A stretch of DNA of 64,000 nt, taken from Vibrio sp. CB1-14 (GTDB lineage: Bacteria; Pseudomonadota; Gammaproteobacteria; Enterobacterales; Vibrionaceae). Shown piece by piece: positions 29,851-38,452 of this stretch. A program made the translations under genes and the position numbers. The notes beneath the pieces were generated by a model. That model saw only the letters and a program-made list of their open reading frames with translations. It did not search any database and had not been told where the DNA came from. Within the stretch, counting starts at the first letter, position 1; the number at the start of each line of letters is the position of its first letter. The DNA lies in the NCBI RefSeq assembly GCF_040412085.2, contig NZ_CP115921.1:434001-498000 (forward strand). Reading direction: 5' to 3'.

Positions 29851-29871
29851 GTTTATCTCCAGACTTCCATT

Positions 29872-29882
29872 TTGTATTACAA
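29872..29882. promoter_or_regulatory. TTGTATTACAA box 1
   Basis: A perfect copy of the near-palindrome TTGTATTACAA, 21 bp upstream of the CBS/DUF294 start. It recurs upstream of the symporter, PL7, PL17 and MATE genes. Probable operator for one of the two GntR/FadR proteins nearby (inference). Confidence 0.65.
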
Positions 29883-29917
29883 TAGCAATTATTTACAATT
29901 GGGACTAGCAGAAATAA

Positions 29918-29944
29918 AAAAGGCAGCGTAAATGCTGCCTTTTT
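29918..29944 (-). terminator. Intrinsic terminator of the first GntR gene
   Basis: A 10-bp stem AAAAGGCAGC with GCTGCCTTTT and a 6-base loop, T-rich in both directions, 19 bp past the regulator's stop codon. Confidence 0.9.
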
Positions 29945-29962
29945 AACTGATTAACTCAGATT

Positions 29963-30682
29963 CTAACTCGCCACTGGAAGGCGGTGATTTTCCTCACGAA
30001 GGTGGTTTGCAGACGCGTCTCTTGCTTTGTCTGAGTCGCCAGCCATGATCGCTTCGTAAATGCGGCGGTGTTCATTAATACATGTCGAGCCGCCATCGGA
30101 AGAAAACTGAAGAAAGTTCACAAACATAGTGGTTAGAATGTTGCCAAACGGCAAAAAGAAGTCATTGCCTGTCGCGTTAAAAATAAGCGAATGGAAACGC
30201 GTATCGACATCCAACCATTTCATTTGATCGAAAGGCTCTGCTTCAGAGACCTCAACCATCTCTTGGAAAGTTGCAGAAAGCTCAATTCGTTGCTCAGCAG
30301 ATGCAAACCTTGCTGCTAGCGCACAAGCCTCTGGCTCAATGGCGCGTCGCAATCCAAGAAATTGGCCACAAAACTGCTCAACGTCACTAATACCATCCAT
30401 CCACTCGATCAATTGCGGATCAAGGAAGTTCCAATACGCACGGTCAACTACACGAGTACCAATTTTTGGTCGTGACTCCAGTAGCCCTTTTGATGTTAAC
30501 AGCTTAACCGCTTCACGAAGTGCGGTACGGCTGATACCGAACTGCTCACACAAAGCCATTTCACCCGGGATGATTGAACCCTCAGCCAAATCACCAGAAA
30601 GGATACCTCTGGCTATGTCTCTCGCTACCTGCACATGGATACTGCGCTTGGAGCCCGTTATTGCATTGAACTTACCTGACAT
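29963..30682 (-). CDS. GntR/FadR-family regulator (FCD domain), paralogue 1
   Basis: A 239-residue regulator. A winged helix-turn-helix is at about residues 15-75 (SIHVQVARDIARGILSGDLAEGSIIPGEMALCEQFGISRTALREAVKLL), and an FCD ligand domain follows (FLGLRRAIEPEACALAARFAS at about 108-128, with metal-binding Asp/His in DVDTRFHSLIFNATGN and NEHRRIYEAIMAGD). The frame opens at 30745 but ATG 30682 (MSGKFNAITG) matches the family N-terminus. It is divergent from and clearly paralogous to the next regulator. FadR-type proteins of this FCD group usually bind sugar acids; DEH, KDG or a related uronate is the likely effector. Confidence 0.92.
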   Translation of the reverse strand: MSGKFNAITGSKRSIHVQVARDIARGILSGDLAEGSIIPGEMALCEQFGISRTALREAVKLLTSKGLLESRPKIGTRVVDRAYWNFLDPQLIEWMDGISDVEQFCGQFLGLRRAIEPEACALAARFASAEQRIELSATFQEMVEVSEAEPFDQMKWLDVDTRFHSLIFNATGNDFFLPFGNILTTMFVNFLQFSSDGGSTCINEHRRIYEAIMAGDSDKARDASANHLREENHRLPVAS

Positions 30683-31099
30683 AATGCTACCGATGTTAAA
30701 TTGAATATGTATTATTTTAGTAGATATCTTACCACTAATAGACATTGAGTAAATGTGACCTTCCGCATTTATTGATGATAATTCATTAAGTCCAGTACGT
30801 TATAAACATTCTAACTACTGTAATTGACTGAATCACAACTAAATCACTACTCATCTCCAGATCTGACTTATTTCTGCGAACTTCGTATTTTGTGACACTT
30901 CAATCTACATCTCACCTCAAATAAATGATATTGTATTACTAATTGTATTTGAAGGCTATACATCAAGCATTTAGGGAATATTGATCACCACAACGGAGAC
31001 ATCAATCGTCATAACACACCGCTGTTACGGTCTGCAGATTGGAAGTTTGTGCGGTCTCAAAACAACCCTACGAGAACAAATATAGACAAAGGAATGATC
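30683..31099. promoter_or_regulatory. Divergent promoter region of the two GntR regulators, with TTGTATTACTA box 2
   Basis: A 417-bp gap. ATTGTATTACTAATTGTATTT at about 30930-30950 contains a one-mismatch copy of the TTGTATTACAA box (30931-30941) plus a further TTGTATT half-site, consistent with auto- or cross-regulation. Nothing coding is visible in the gap. Confidence 0.55.
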
Positions 31100-31846
31100 A
31101 TGCTCTCAAACAAGCCAGCTGAAAACACTGATTCTGTTTCAGCATCGAGTCACCGAGTATATGTACAAGTAGCAAAGGAAATTGCGACAAAGATTTTAAC
31201 CGGAGAGCTGAAACAAGGTGAAAAGCTACCATGCGAGCACGACCTTAAAAGCAAGTTTGGCATCAGCCGCACTTCGCTACGCGAATGCAATAAATTGTTA
31301 GAAGCAAAAGGGTTGATTTCCTCCAAACCCAAAGTAGGTACAAGCGTCGAAGTGCGCCAACAGTGGCACTTTCTCGATCCTCAGCTTCTTGATTGGATCA
31401 AAGATGCGGACAACGTACAGCGTTTTTTAACACAGTTTCTAGGGCTGAGAAAAGCCATTGAACCAGAAGCGTGTTCTATTGCTGCACGCTCTGCATCGAT
31501 AGAACATCGAAAAGCGCTATCGATTAGCTTTCAAAACATGAAGCAAGCTGCGGCATGTCACGACTACGCGGCATGGACGATCAACGACCATCAGTTTCAT
31601 AAAACGATTTTTCTGGCGACTGGTAACCCTTTTTACATACCGTTTGCCAATATCCTTGAATCACTATTCAAGACATTTATCGACGAATCCTCTACCGGAG
31701 GACGTTTTTGTTTGGAAGAGCACGAAGCCATCTACGACGCCATTATGATGGGCGATGCGTTTAGGGCGCGTACCTCTTCTCAACTCTTACTCAATGACCA
31801 TAACCAGAAGCTCGCGTTAGTCACGCCGAGTGCGGTAACACTTTAA
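31100..31846 (+). CDS. GntR/FadR-family regulator (FCD domain), paralogue 2
   Basis: A 248-residue regulator similar over its whole length to paralogue 1: HTH at about 20-80 (YVQVAKEIATKILTGELKQGEKLPCEHDLKSKFGISRTSLRECNKLL), shared WHFLDPQLLDWI and FLGLRKAIEPEACSIAARSAS, and the FCD His/Asp ligands (NDHQFHKTIFLATGN, EEHEAIYDAIMMGD). I chose ATG 31100, six bases after AAAGGA; an ATG at 31094 and an upstream TTG-type start are also in frame. Followed 9 bp later by kdgF, so the pair is an operon, which ties this regulator to uronate metabolism. Confidence 0.92.
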   Translation: MLSNKPAENTDSVSASSHRVYVQVAKEIATKILTGELKQGEKLPCEHDLKSKFGISRTSLRECNKLLEAKGLISSKPKVGTSVEVRQQWHFLDPQLLDWIKDADNVQRFLTQFLGLRKAIEPEACSIAARSASIEHRKALSISFQNMKQAAACHDYAAWTINDHQFHKTIFLATGNPFYIPFANILESLFKTFIDESSTGGRFCLEEHEAIYDAIMMGDAFRARTSSQLLLNDHNQKLALVTPSAVTL

Positions 31847-31855
31847 GGAAACAGC

Positions 31856-32176
31856 ATGTTTGTTTACAACAAAAACATCAAACTAGAAGATCAAGGCGGC
31901 GGTTTACGACGCAAAGTGCTCGCTCATTGCGAGAACATGATGACAGTCGAAGTGCATTTCGAGACGGGTACTGTCGCGCCAATGCACAACCACCCACACG
32001 AGCAGATCACTTATGTGGTATCTGGCGAGTTCGACTTCACTGTTGGCGACGAAACCAAACGTGTGACTGCTGGCGATACCGTTTATAAAGTGCCTAACAT
32101 CATGCACGGCTGCACCTGCGTTAAAGAAGGTGTACTGATTGATAACTTTACACCAATGCGTAAGGACTTCGTGTAA
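31856..32176 (+). CDS. kdgF: KdgF cupin, unsaturated uronate ring-opening
   Basis: A 106-residue single-domain cupin. KdgF speeds conversion of 4,5-unsaturated uronate monomers from alginate or pectin to the linear ketonised form (DEH), in the cytoplasm. Metal ligands are seen in MHNHPHEQITYVVSGEFDF (His, His, Gln region, about 44-62) and a later His (KVPNIMHGCTC, about 80-90). AAGGAAACAGC precedes ATG. Its position after the GntR gene and beside alginate transport genes fits alginate use. Ended by a strong terminator. Confidence 0.93.
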   Translation: MFVYNKNIKLEDQGGGLRRKVLAHCENMMTVEVHFETGTVAPMHNHPHEQITYVVSGEFDFTVGDETKRVTAGDTVYKVPNIMHGCTCVKEGVLIDNFTPMRKDFV

Positions 32177-32206
32177 GCGAATCACTTAAAGCATTTCTGG
32201 AATACC

Positions 32207-32240
32207 AAAAAGAACGGCTCGAAATAGCCGTTCTTTTTTT
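32207..32240 (+). terminator. Intrinsic terminator of the GntR-kdgF operon
   Basis: A 13-bp stem with arms AAAAAGAACGGCT and AGCCGTTCTTTTT and a 6-base loop, followed by T residues. Confidence 0.93.
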
Positions 32241-32328
32241 GTCTCTATCAAAAGGAAAGGTGTCAACGTTATACGAATCTTGTCATCTACTCCCAAAAGA
32301 TCCAGACAAAAAAGGAAGGCTTTAAGCC

Positions 32329-33836
32329 CTGTCTCTTGATCACAAGTCTGCTCGTTCAAGAGACATCGCTAGTTCATAGCCTTCAAGGATGGTTTGTAAT
32401 TTGAACCATCCTTCCCATAACACTTGGACTGATGCTCGCCCTGTTCGCTTGGTGTCTTTCCACCCTCCCAACCTAGCAAGGCTTTCATAAGCCCAATGGG
32501 TATCTGGTACTTGGGTTGGCAGTGGCTTCCCTACGGTTTTGAACCATAATAGCTTCCACGCTTTATGACCTAACACCACTTCACAACTCATCACATCACC
32601 TTTTGGCTCAACATATTTCATAAAGCGTAGTTGAAGTAATCTTGTGGCAACAAAGGCGAGTATGACGCTCATTCGCTCAAGGTTTTCACCACACTGCATC
32701 CTTAACGCCTCTACGTCTGTACCACCGGTTTTCCAGACTTTGTGATAGTCTTCGACAAGCCACCGATGCTCGTAATAGCTGATGACCGCTATAGCGTCAT
32801 CATACGAGTTTATTACTTCAGACGTCAGCAGGTGCCACGCCAATTTATCTTTATCCTCTCCACGCTCAATGCAACTCACATAGTAAAGTGGGATATCCGG
32901 TTCAGACACTTTGTTAGCGGGTGCTTTAAGAGTGACTGGAGCATATCGAATTTCCAGCTCAACATCTCTGGCCTTACGACCACCTCGTTGAGGAATATTC
33001 AGCGTTTTAAGGTCTACTACTGGCAGTTTGTTTGAGTAGTCGTAAAGCTTCTGGTCATGTTCTTTAATACATCGACTTTGCATCGAACGCACGACAAAGC
33101 GTTGCTGCTGTTCTGTCTTATAGGTCAGGTATTTATAGATGTCAGCCTCTCTGTCACAAACGGAGATAACCGAAGATAGGTGCTCACCTAGGCGAGTTGA
33201 CATATTTTGTGAGGCTTTTTCCCCACTTGTAACTTTCTTTCTCTTTGTAGGGGCGAGACGCATGTTGATGACCTTGCCCTCGTTTAGAGATGTCTCGGCT
33301 CCAGCGTTGTTGCTCAATAAGACCGACTACCTGATGAGTATTAGGTGCGAAAAGTAAGATAGAGTGAGCAAGAAGAGCACGACTTCGGTTGCCTTGATTC
33401 GTATGTCCAAGAGTATCTCGTACACTTTTGTGTTGGTAAGTAAGTGAGGTCGTATCTTCTAGTGCCAATAGTAACGAGTGGTCTTGCGCATGCTGAGCGG
33501 TGACTTGAAAGCCTGATTCAGCGATATCGTTCGGTTGGATTTGGTCATTACGGATAAAGCGGTAAGCGCCTTCCATATCTGCGGGTGAAATAGCAAGCTT
33601 AGACACGGCAACGCCTGGTTGATTAGCAAGTGAAGCAGCCATTGATATCAATCGTTGAGTTCGTCTAGGGTCGTTAAGCTTTGCCAGACCAAACTGTACT
33701 TGTGCCCACTTCATTGGTGTTAAGTTTTCCATATTAGCTACCTAATCAATATTGCTTAAGTGATCAGATCGCAGCCTTGGAAAAGAGTTCAAAAAAATCC
33801 CCGAACTAAGTTCGAGGATTTGTGTATAAGAGACAG
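32329..33836 (-). mobile_element. IS50/Tn5-like IS4-family element, transposase frameshifted
   Basis: A 1508-bp element. The left end reads CTGTCTCTTGATCACAAGT (32329-32347) and the right end, on the reverse strand, CTGTCTCTTATACACAAAT (33836-33818); these closely match the inside and outside ends of Tn5/IS50 as I recall them. The flanks carry an 11-bp direct repeat GGCTTTAAGCC (32318-32328 and 33837-33847). The transposase stop codon lies within the left end, as in IS50. A hairpin (about 33797-33817) lies between the right end and the transposase gene and could block read-through transcription. The element sits in the middle of the symporter terminator hairpin. Confidence 0.93.
32340..33732 (-). 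pseudogene. IS50-like transposase, frameshifted
   Basis: A Tn5-type DDE transposase, about 460 residues if intact. The first frame (from ATG 33732) runs MENLTPMKWAQVQFGLAKL to KESYKWGKSLTKYVNSPR and stops; the second frame resumes with EKASQNMSTRLGEHLSSVISVCDREADIYKYL and runs to 32340. The expected junction is YKWEKASQNM, so one extra base is present in the G run at 33221-33224 (C run on the plus strand). The catalytic Asp residues (LALEDTTSL, VCDREADIY) and the Glu (ISYYEHRWLVEDYHK) are all retained. Either a real inactivating insertion or a homopolymer error. Confidence 0.88.
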
Positions 33837-33860
33837 GGCTTTAAGCCTTCCTTTCGTTTA
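33837..33860 (-). terminator. Symporter terminator, half of hairpin interrupted by IS
   Basis: Right of the IS is GGCTTTAAGCCTTCCTTTC and left of it is AAAAAAGGAAGGCTTTAAGCC. Joined without the IS and one copy of the 11-bp repeat they give AAGGAAGGCTTTAAGCCTTCCTT, a perfect intrinsic-terminator hairpin. Only the half GGCTTTAAGCC now remains next to the symporter gene. Confidence 0.75.
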
Positions 33861-33886
33861 CTCAATGTGACTACATTTCAATGTAT

Positions 33887-35668
33887 CTAGCTTGCTTCTG
33901 CTTCCGTTAGGTTCGCTTCAGCACTTTCATCCACCGCTTTCACAAGTAGAACACCAACACCGGCCACGATAACACCACACAAGATGAACACGGCGCGTCC
34001 CCATAGTGGGTTAGGCAATAGCGCCATTAGACACACCCCAAGACCTGCAACCGCGATTAGCTTACCAAGCATTTGACGCTGTTTGTTGTCCAGCTTCTTC
34101 TGAGCTGCCGACTCGGCAACAAGTGGAGTAGATAGGTTACCAAAGAACTTGTCTACATCAGCTTGACGCTTCTCAGTAAGTGGCTTGTAGAACAGCGTAG
34201 ATAGTACGAAGAAACCACCTGTTAGTGAAATGTGAGCCATTAGACCAATCGCTACTTTCACATCAGACCATTCACGCTTAGTTAGCTCTTCTAGACCAAA
34301 TGCTGCTGAAACCATTTCTGCATTGATAACAAAACCAACTACATAAGAGACGATACCACCCACTACTAGTGTACCCCAGCCGGCCCAGTCAGGCGTTTTC
34401 TTGATGAAGAAGCCAAGGAACGCTGGAATGGTCATTGGGAAGCCAATCAAAGCACCTACATACATCATTGTATCGAACAAGCTCAGACCCTTAAGTGAGT
34501 TGATGAACTGTGCGATTAGGATGATAGCAAAACCAAATACTGTAGACGTGATTTTCGAAACCGTTACTAGCTCTTTCTCAGACGCTTGACCCTTACGGAC
34601 AATCGGCTCATAGAAGTTCTTAACAAAGATACCTGAGTTACGGTTAAGACCTGAGTCCATTGAAGACATGGTTGCTGCGAACATTGCTGCAACGAGAAGA
34701 CCCACCATACCTGCTGGCATGTACTCTTGAACAAAGTAAAGGTAAGCAAAGTCACCTGCTTTGCTGCCTTGCTCTGGGTAAGCAGCCGCTAGGTCAACAC
34801 CTTGACCTGCAATGTACCAAGAAGGCATGAACCAAATGAATACACCACAAAGCATGAGTACACACGCTAGCAGCGCTGCTTTCTTCGCGTTCTTTGAGTC
34901 CTTCGCCGCTAGGTAACGGTAAGAGTTAAGCATGTTGTTAGTAATAGAGAACTGCTTAACAAAGATGAAGAATGCCCATAGACCAAAGATGTTCAGGTAG
35001 TTCAGGTTGTTACCCGCTAGGAATGAACCGCCTTCTTGAACAGGGAAGTTGTTAACGATTTCGCCAACACCACCGCCTTGCACAACAGCAACAACAGCAC
35101 ATGTCACGGTTACCGCCATGATGATAACCATCTGCATAAAGTCAGATGCGATTACCGCCCATGAACCACCCGTAACTGACATCGCCAATACAACCAAACC
35201 TGTTACCCAAATGGTAAGGTTCATGTCGAAGCCGAAGATGCCCGATGCGATGATCGCTAGAGCATTTAGCCACACACCCGCAGAAACAACGCTGTTTGGC
35301 ATTGAAGACCAAGTAAATACCTGCTCGTTCGTTGCACCAAAACGCATGCGAATGGCTTCAATAACAGTCACTACACGTAGCTGACGGAACTTAGGCGCGA
35401 AATACGCGTAGTTCATAAAATAACCAAACGCGTTAGCAAGGAAGATAAAGGCCACTGCAAAACCATCGTTATAGGCTTTACCCGCTGCACCGGTAAATGT
35501 CCAAGCACTGAACTGAGTCATAAAGGCGGTAGCACCCACCATCCACCAGAGCATGTTACCGCCCCCGCGGAAGTAGTCACTGGTTGTATTGGTAAATGTT
35601 CGGAACATCCAGCCTATTGCCATTAGGAATAGGAAATAGACGCCCACAATAACTGTGTTTAAATCCAT
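33887..35668 (-). CDS. Sodium:solute symporter (SSS), probable alginate-oligosaccharide transporter
   Basis: A 593-residue inner-membrane sodium symporter with about 14 hydrophobic segments. The SSS core is evident: SDYFRGGGNMLWWMVGATAFMTQFSAWTFTGAAG (about 30-63) and LVAAMFAATMSSMDSGLNRNSGIFVKNFYEP (about 325-355), the latter with the sodium-site Ser residues. It resembles the ToaA/B/C group of Vibrio alginate-oligomer symporters. A perfect TTGTAATACAA box lies 64 bp upstream of the start codon. The C-terminal tail (about 500-593) is an extra helical region with two further membrane segments. Its terminator is split by the IS50-like element. Confidence 0.85.
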   Translation of the reverse strand: MDLNTVIVGVYFLFLMAIGWMFRTFTNTTSDYFRGGGNMLWWMVGATAFMTQFSAWTFTGAAGKAYNDGFAVAFIFLANAFGYFMNYAYFAPKFRQLRVVTVIEAIRMRFGATNEQVFTWSSMPNSVVSAGVWLNALAIIASGIFGFDMNLTIWVTGLVVLAMSVTGGSWAVIASDFMQMVIIMAVTVTCAVVAVVQGGGVGEIVNNFPVQEGGSFLAGNNLNYLNIFGLWAFFIFVKQFSITNNMLNSYRYLAAKDSKNAKKAALLACVLMLCGVFIWFMPSWYIAGQGVDLAAAYPEQGSKAGDFAYLYFVQEYMPAGMVGLLVAAMFAATMSSMDSGLNRNSGIFVKNFYEPIVRKGQASEKELVTVSKITSTVFGFAIILIAQFINSLKGLSLFDTMMYVGALIGFPMTIPAFLGFFIKKTPDWAGWGTLVVGGIVSYVVGFVINAEMVSAAFGLEELTKREWSDVKVAIGLMAHISLTGGFFVLSTLFYKPLTEKRQADVDKFFGNLSTPLVAESAAQKKLDNKQRQMLGKLIAVAGLGVCLMALLPNPLWGRAVFILCGVIVAGVGVLLVKAVDESAEANLTEAEAS

Positions 35669-36367
35669 GATATGTGAATCCTTGTCGTTTTTACTTGTTG
35701 TATGATTAATATAACGACCAAATTGACCTTTTTGTAATACAATATACCTATTCGTGACATGGATATCGTTTTTGATGTAGAAATGGGTCTACATAGTTAC
35801 CTTGATCAAACTTTGTTACGGTTACAAACATGACAAAGCGAAATTTGTTCGAAGAACAGTCCCTAAAACGAAGCGCCGCACATCCCTAACTAACTACCCT
35901 GGTGCCCCTGCTAAGCAACGAAAACACAAAAACCTCAAAAAAAACAAAATCATAAAAAGATAGCTATATCATTAGACTTGGTACCCCACTCTTTCTCTAT
36001 ATTCAAAGCAAGTATTTCAAAGTGTAAAAAGTGTGACCCAAATCTTCATATCAATAAAAAACACACCTATTCAGATGAAATATTGAGCCAATTCACAGAA
36101 AGTTCGAATGAAGCAACCTAGTATTTGTCATACATTAATTCAATAACAGAAAATTAATGACATGGACGACCACGAGATAGGCTTTTGTCGGATGTTTCGG
36201 GAATCAAAGGGAACGCACTCTGCATGAACTATCACGTGAACAAGTAACATAGTCCCTCTAATAAAGGTTATAAACACAATGTTTTCCTAGCACCCCGTTA
36301 GGTTACTCGATGTTTATCGCCTCAAAGAAATGACAATATAAATTAGATAAACTAGGGAAATATCAGT
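35669..36367. promoter_or_regulatory. Symporter/porin divergent region with TTGTAATACAA box 3
   Basis: A 699-bp intergenic region between the divergent symporter and porin genes. A perfect TTGTAATACAA box (reverse of TTGTATTACAA) is at 35732-35742, close to the symporter promoter. A CTTTGT..ACAAAG inverted repeat surrounds GTTACGGTTACAAACATG near 35812-35840, and TGTGACCCAAATC near 36030 resembles half a CRP site. The rest is AT-rich and shows no plausible reading frame. No TTGTATTACAA box was found near the porin start. Confidence 0.6.
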
Positions 36368-37135
36368 ATGAAACTTAAGCAATCTGCTCTTGGTGTTGCA
36401 CTTGTATTATTAGCTGGTTCTGCCGCAGCGACGAGTCTCGATTACCGTACGGAATATAAACATACAGCTGAAGACTGGGCTCACCGTATCAAAATTGGTG
36501 ATTCAACAAAAGCATTTGGCGGTAAACTGGCATTTGGTGTTGAGCAGAAATTTCAGAGTCAAGACAATGATCAAGGTACTCAAGATTTCTGGGATGGCGT
36601 TTCACGTGGCGACTCTGAGTTCTCTTGGGATTGGACTAAAGCAGTCGGTGAAAGCGGAAAGTGGTACATTCAACCAGGTATGCCCGTCACTTTTGGCAGT
36701 ACTAAAACCACGTGGAAGCCTCAGTTCCGAGTTGGGTACAAAGCAGACTTTGGCCTAACGACAGCGCTTCGCTACCGTCACGAGTTGCAGATGTTCAACA
36801 AAAACAACAGTGACAAAACAGACATGAACGGCAACACGGTTGTTATAGCTGATAAAACCATTCAACAAGGTAAACTTACCTTAACAGGTTCATATAAGTT
36901 TGCAAAAGATTCGAAGTTTAAGGACTTAAAGCTGAGTTACGAAGCAAACTACAACTACAACTACGATGATCTGGTTTTATACAACGGTAAAAACTGGGAA
37001 TGGGATCTTGGTCTTAAAGCTGGCTATCAGCTAGGAGCATTCCAACCTTATATCGAACTTTGGACGATTGACGTAAGCAGTAGTTCAGACGAGCGCCAGC
37101 TAAGAACTCGAGCAGGTATTAAGTACAGCTTCTAA
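36368..37135 (+). CDS. kdgM: KdgM-family oligouronate porin
   Basis: A 255-residue outer-membrane porin. Residues 1-22 are a signal peptide ending SAAATS. The mature part starts LDYRTEYKHTAEDWAHRIKIG, which is the KdgM-type first strand; the alternating polar/aromatic 12-strand pattern and the end strand (RTRAGIKYSF, C-terminal Phe) follow. KdgM porins are narrow, basic channels specific for oligogalacturonate; paralogues serve alginate oligomers, which fits the neighbours. The 700-bp upstream region suggests complex regulation. Ended by the 14-bp hairpin at 37160-37198. Confidence 0.9.
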   Translation: MKLKQSALGVALVLLAGSAAATSLDYRTEYKHTAEDWAHRIKIGDSTKAFGGKLAFGVEQKFQSQDNDQGTQDFWDGVSRGDSEFSWDWTKAVGESGKWYIQPGMPVTFGSTKTTWKPQFRVGYKADFGLTTALRYRHELQMFNKNNSDKTDMNGNTVVIADKTIQQGKLTLTGSYKFAKDSKFKDLKLSYEANYNYNYDDLVLYNGKNWEWDLGLKAGYQLGAFQPYIELWTIDVSSSSDERQLRTRAGIKYSF

Positions 37136-37159
37136 TTACTTAATTTCATTTAATCTTAT

Positions 37160-37198
37160 GAGCGAATTAATACTGAAGCTATCGGTATTAATTCGCTC
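37160..37198 (+). terminator. Long hairpin after kdgM
   Basis: A 14-bp perfect stem GAGCGAATTAATAC (37160-37173) with GTATTAATTCGCTC (37185-37198) and an 11-base loop, 24 bp past the porin stop. There is no T run, so termination may need a factor; it may also stabilise the mRNA. Confidence 0.6.
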
Positions 37199-37241
37199 CT
37201 GTCAAATCAACCACATTCCAATAAAGTTTTTCAGTATAGCA

Positions 37242-37282
37242 AGGAAGTTATATTGCTCCACTTTGTCATAAATTAACTTCCT
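37242..37282 (+). repeat. Inverted repeat upstream of the alginate ABC operon
   Basis: AGGAAGTTA (37242-37250) pairs perfectly with TAACTTCCT (37274-37282) across 23 bases; with a bulge the arms extend by AGC/GCT. It lies about 60-100 bp before the ABC ATPase gene, with no T run, so it may be an operator or leader structure. Confidence 0.5.
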
Positions 37283-37343
37283 GCTAATTGACCAACAAAC
37301 AGTTTTAGAATTCTGTTTTCTGTAATGAAGACAAGGAGTAGTT

Positions 37344-38438
37344 ATGTCTGGTGTTCAGTTAAATAACATCGTTAAAGCGTATGGCGATACCAGTGTCGTG
37401 CATGGCATTAATTTAGAAGTAAAGTCGAAAGAATTTATCGTACTGGTTGGTCCTTCGGGCTGTGGCAAATCGACGACGCTACGCATGTTAGCTGGGCTAG
37501 AAGAGATCACCGATGGCGATATTCATATCGAGGATCGACGAGTCAACGAAGTCGCACCCAAAGATCGCGATGTCGCCATGGTATTCCAGAATTACGCACT
37601 CTATCCCCACTTAAGTGTTTTCGAGAATATCGCCTTCGGCCTAAGAATTCGCAAAGTACCCAAAGATAAAGTCACCAAGTCTGTTAATGATGTGGCGGAA
37701 ATTCTAGGTCTAACTGAGCTCCTAGAGCGTCGCCCAGCCGACCTTTCTGGTGGTCAACGTCAACGTGTTGCCATGGGTCGCGCAATTGTTCGACATCCTA
37801 AAGTTTTTCTTTTTGATGAGCCCCTTTCTAACTTGGATGCCAAGCTTCGCACTCAAATGCGTGCGGAAATTAAACGCCTTCACCACCGCTTAGGCGTAAC
37901 CAGCGTCTACGTCACCCACGACCAGGTCGAAGCCATGACACTGGCAGACCGAATTGTTGTTATGAGCAACGGTAAAATCGAGCAAATTGGCACGCCGATG
38001 GAGCTATTCAATGATCCAGTGAACACCTTTGTTGCCACCTTTATCGGATCGCCGCCAATGAACCTTATCGAGGCTCGCGCGTCACTACGTGAAGATGGGT
38101 GGTACGCAGAGTTTGAAGAGATCCAATGCAAACTGCCGAACGTTGCTGGACTTGAGCACAACAAGAATATCCTTTTGGGGATCAGGCCAGAATATATCCA
38201 CATCGAACCAGTTGACCAAGCGAGTACGATTCCTGTTCACATCAATCTCGTCGAGACACTCGGTTCAGAGGCTTTGCTGCACACTAAATTTGTTGGTAAG
38301 CCGTTTGTCGTTAAAACCGAAACTCATGGCCGCATCGATCACCTGGATCAAATCAACACATTGTATTTCCGAGAAGACGCGATCACCGTCTTTGATCAAT
38401 CGACTGGCAATGCGCTCAAGCGTATCGCGGTGAACTAG
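37344..38438 (+). CDS. algS: ABC transporter ATPase, AlgS-like
   Basis: A 364-residue MalK/UgpC-type ATPase driving sugar import. Walker A is GPSGCGKST (about 36-44), Q-loop MVFQNYALYPHLSV, signature LSGGQRQR (about 135-142), Walker B VFLFDEPLSNLD, and the switch His in VYVTHDQVEA. A C-terminal OB-fold regulatory domain follows from about 235. The length matches Sphingomonas AlgS (363). First gene of a four-gene operon with two permeases and an AlgQ-type binding protein, which suggests the substrate is alginate or its oligomers. ACAAGGAGTAGTT precedes ATG. Confidence 0.9.
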   Translation: MSGVQLNNIVKAYGDTSVVHGINLEVKSKEFIVLVGPSGCGKSTTLRMLAGLEEITDGDIHIEDRRVNEVAPKDRDVAMVFQNYALYPHLSVFENIAFGLRIRKVPKDKVTKSVNDVAEILGLTELLERRPADLSGGQRQRVAMGRAIVRHPKVFLFDEPLSNLDAKLRTQMRAEIKRLHHRLGVTSVYVTHDQVEAMTLADRIVVMSNGKIEQIGTPMELFNDPVNTFVATFIGSPPMNLIEARASLREDGWYAEFEEIQCKLPNVAGLEHNKNILLGIRPEYIHIEPVDQASTIPVHINLVETLGSEALLHTKFVGKPFVVKTETHGRIDHLDQINTLYFREDAITVFDQSTGNALKRIAVN

Positions 38439-38452
38439 ACGGAGCGTGTGTT

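Noticed and set aside
36020..36050. CRP-like site TGTGACCCAAATC upstream of kdgM
   Set aside because: Only one half matches the consensus; the second half is absent, so it is only mentioned in the intergenic entry.
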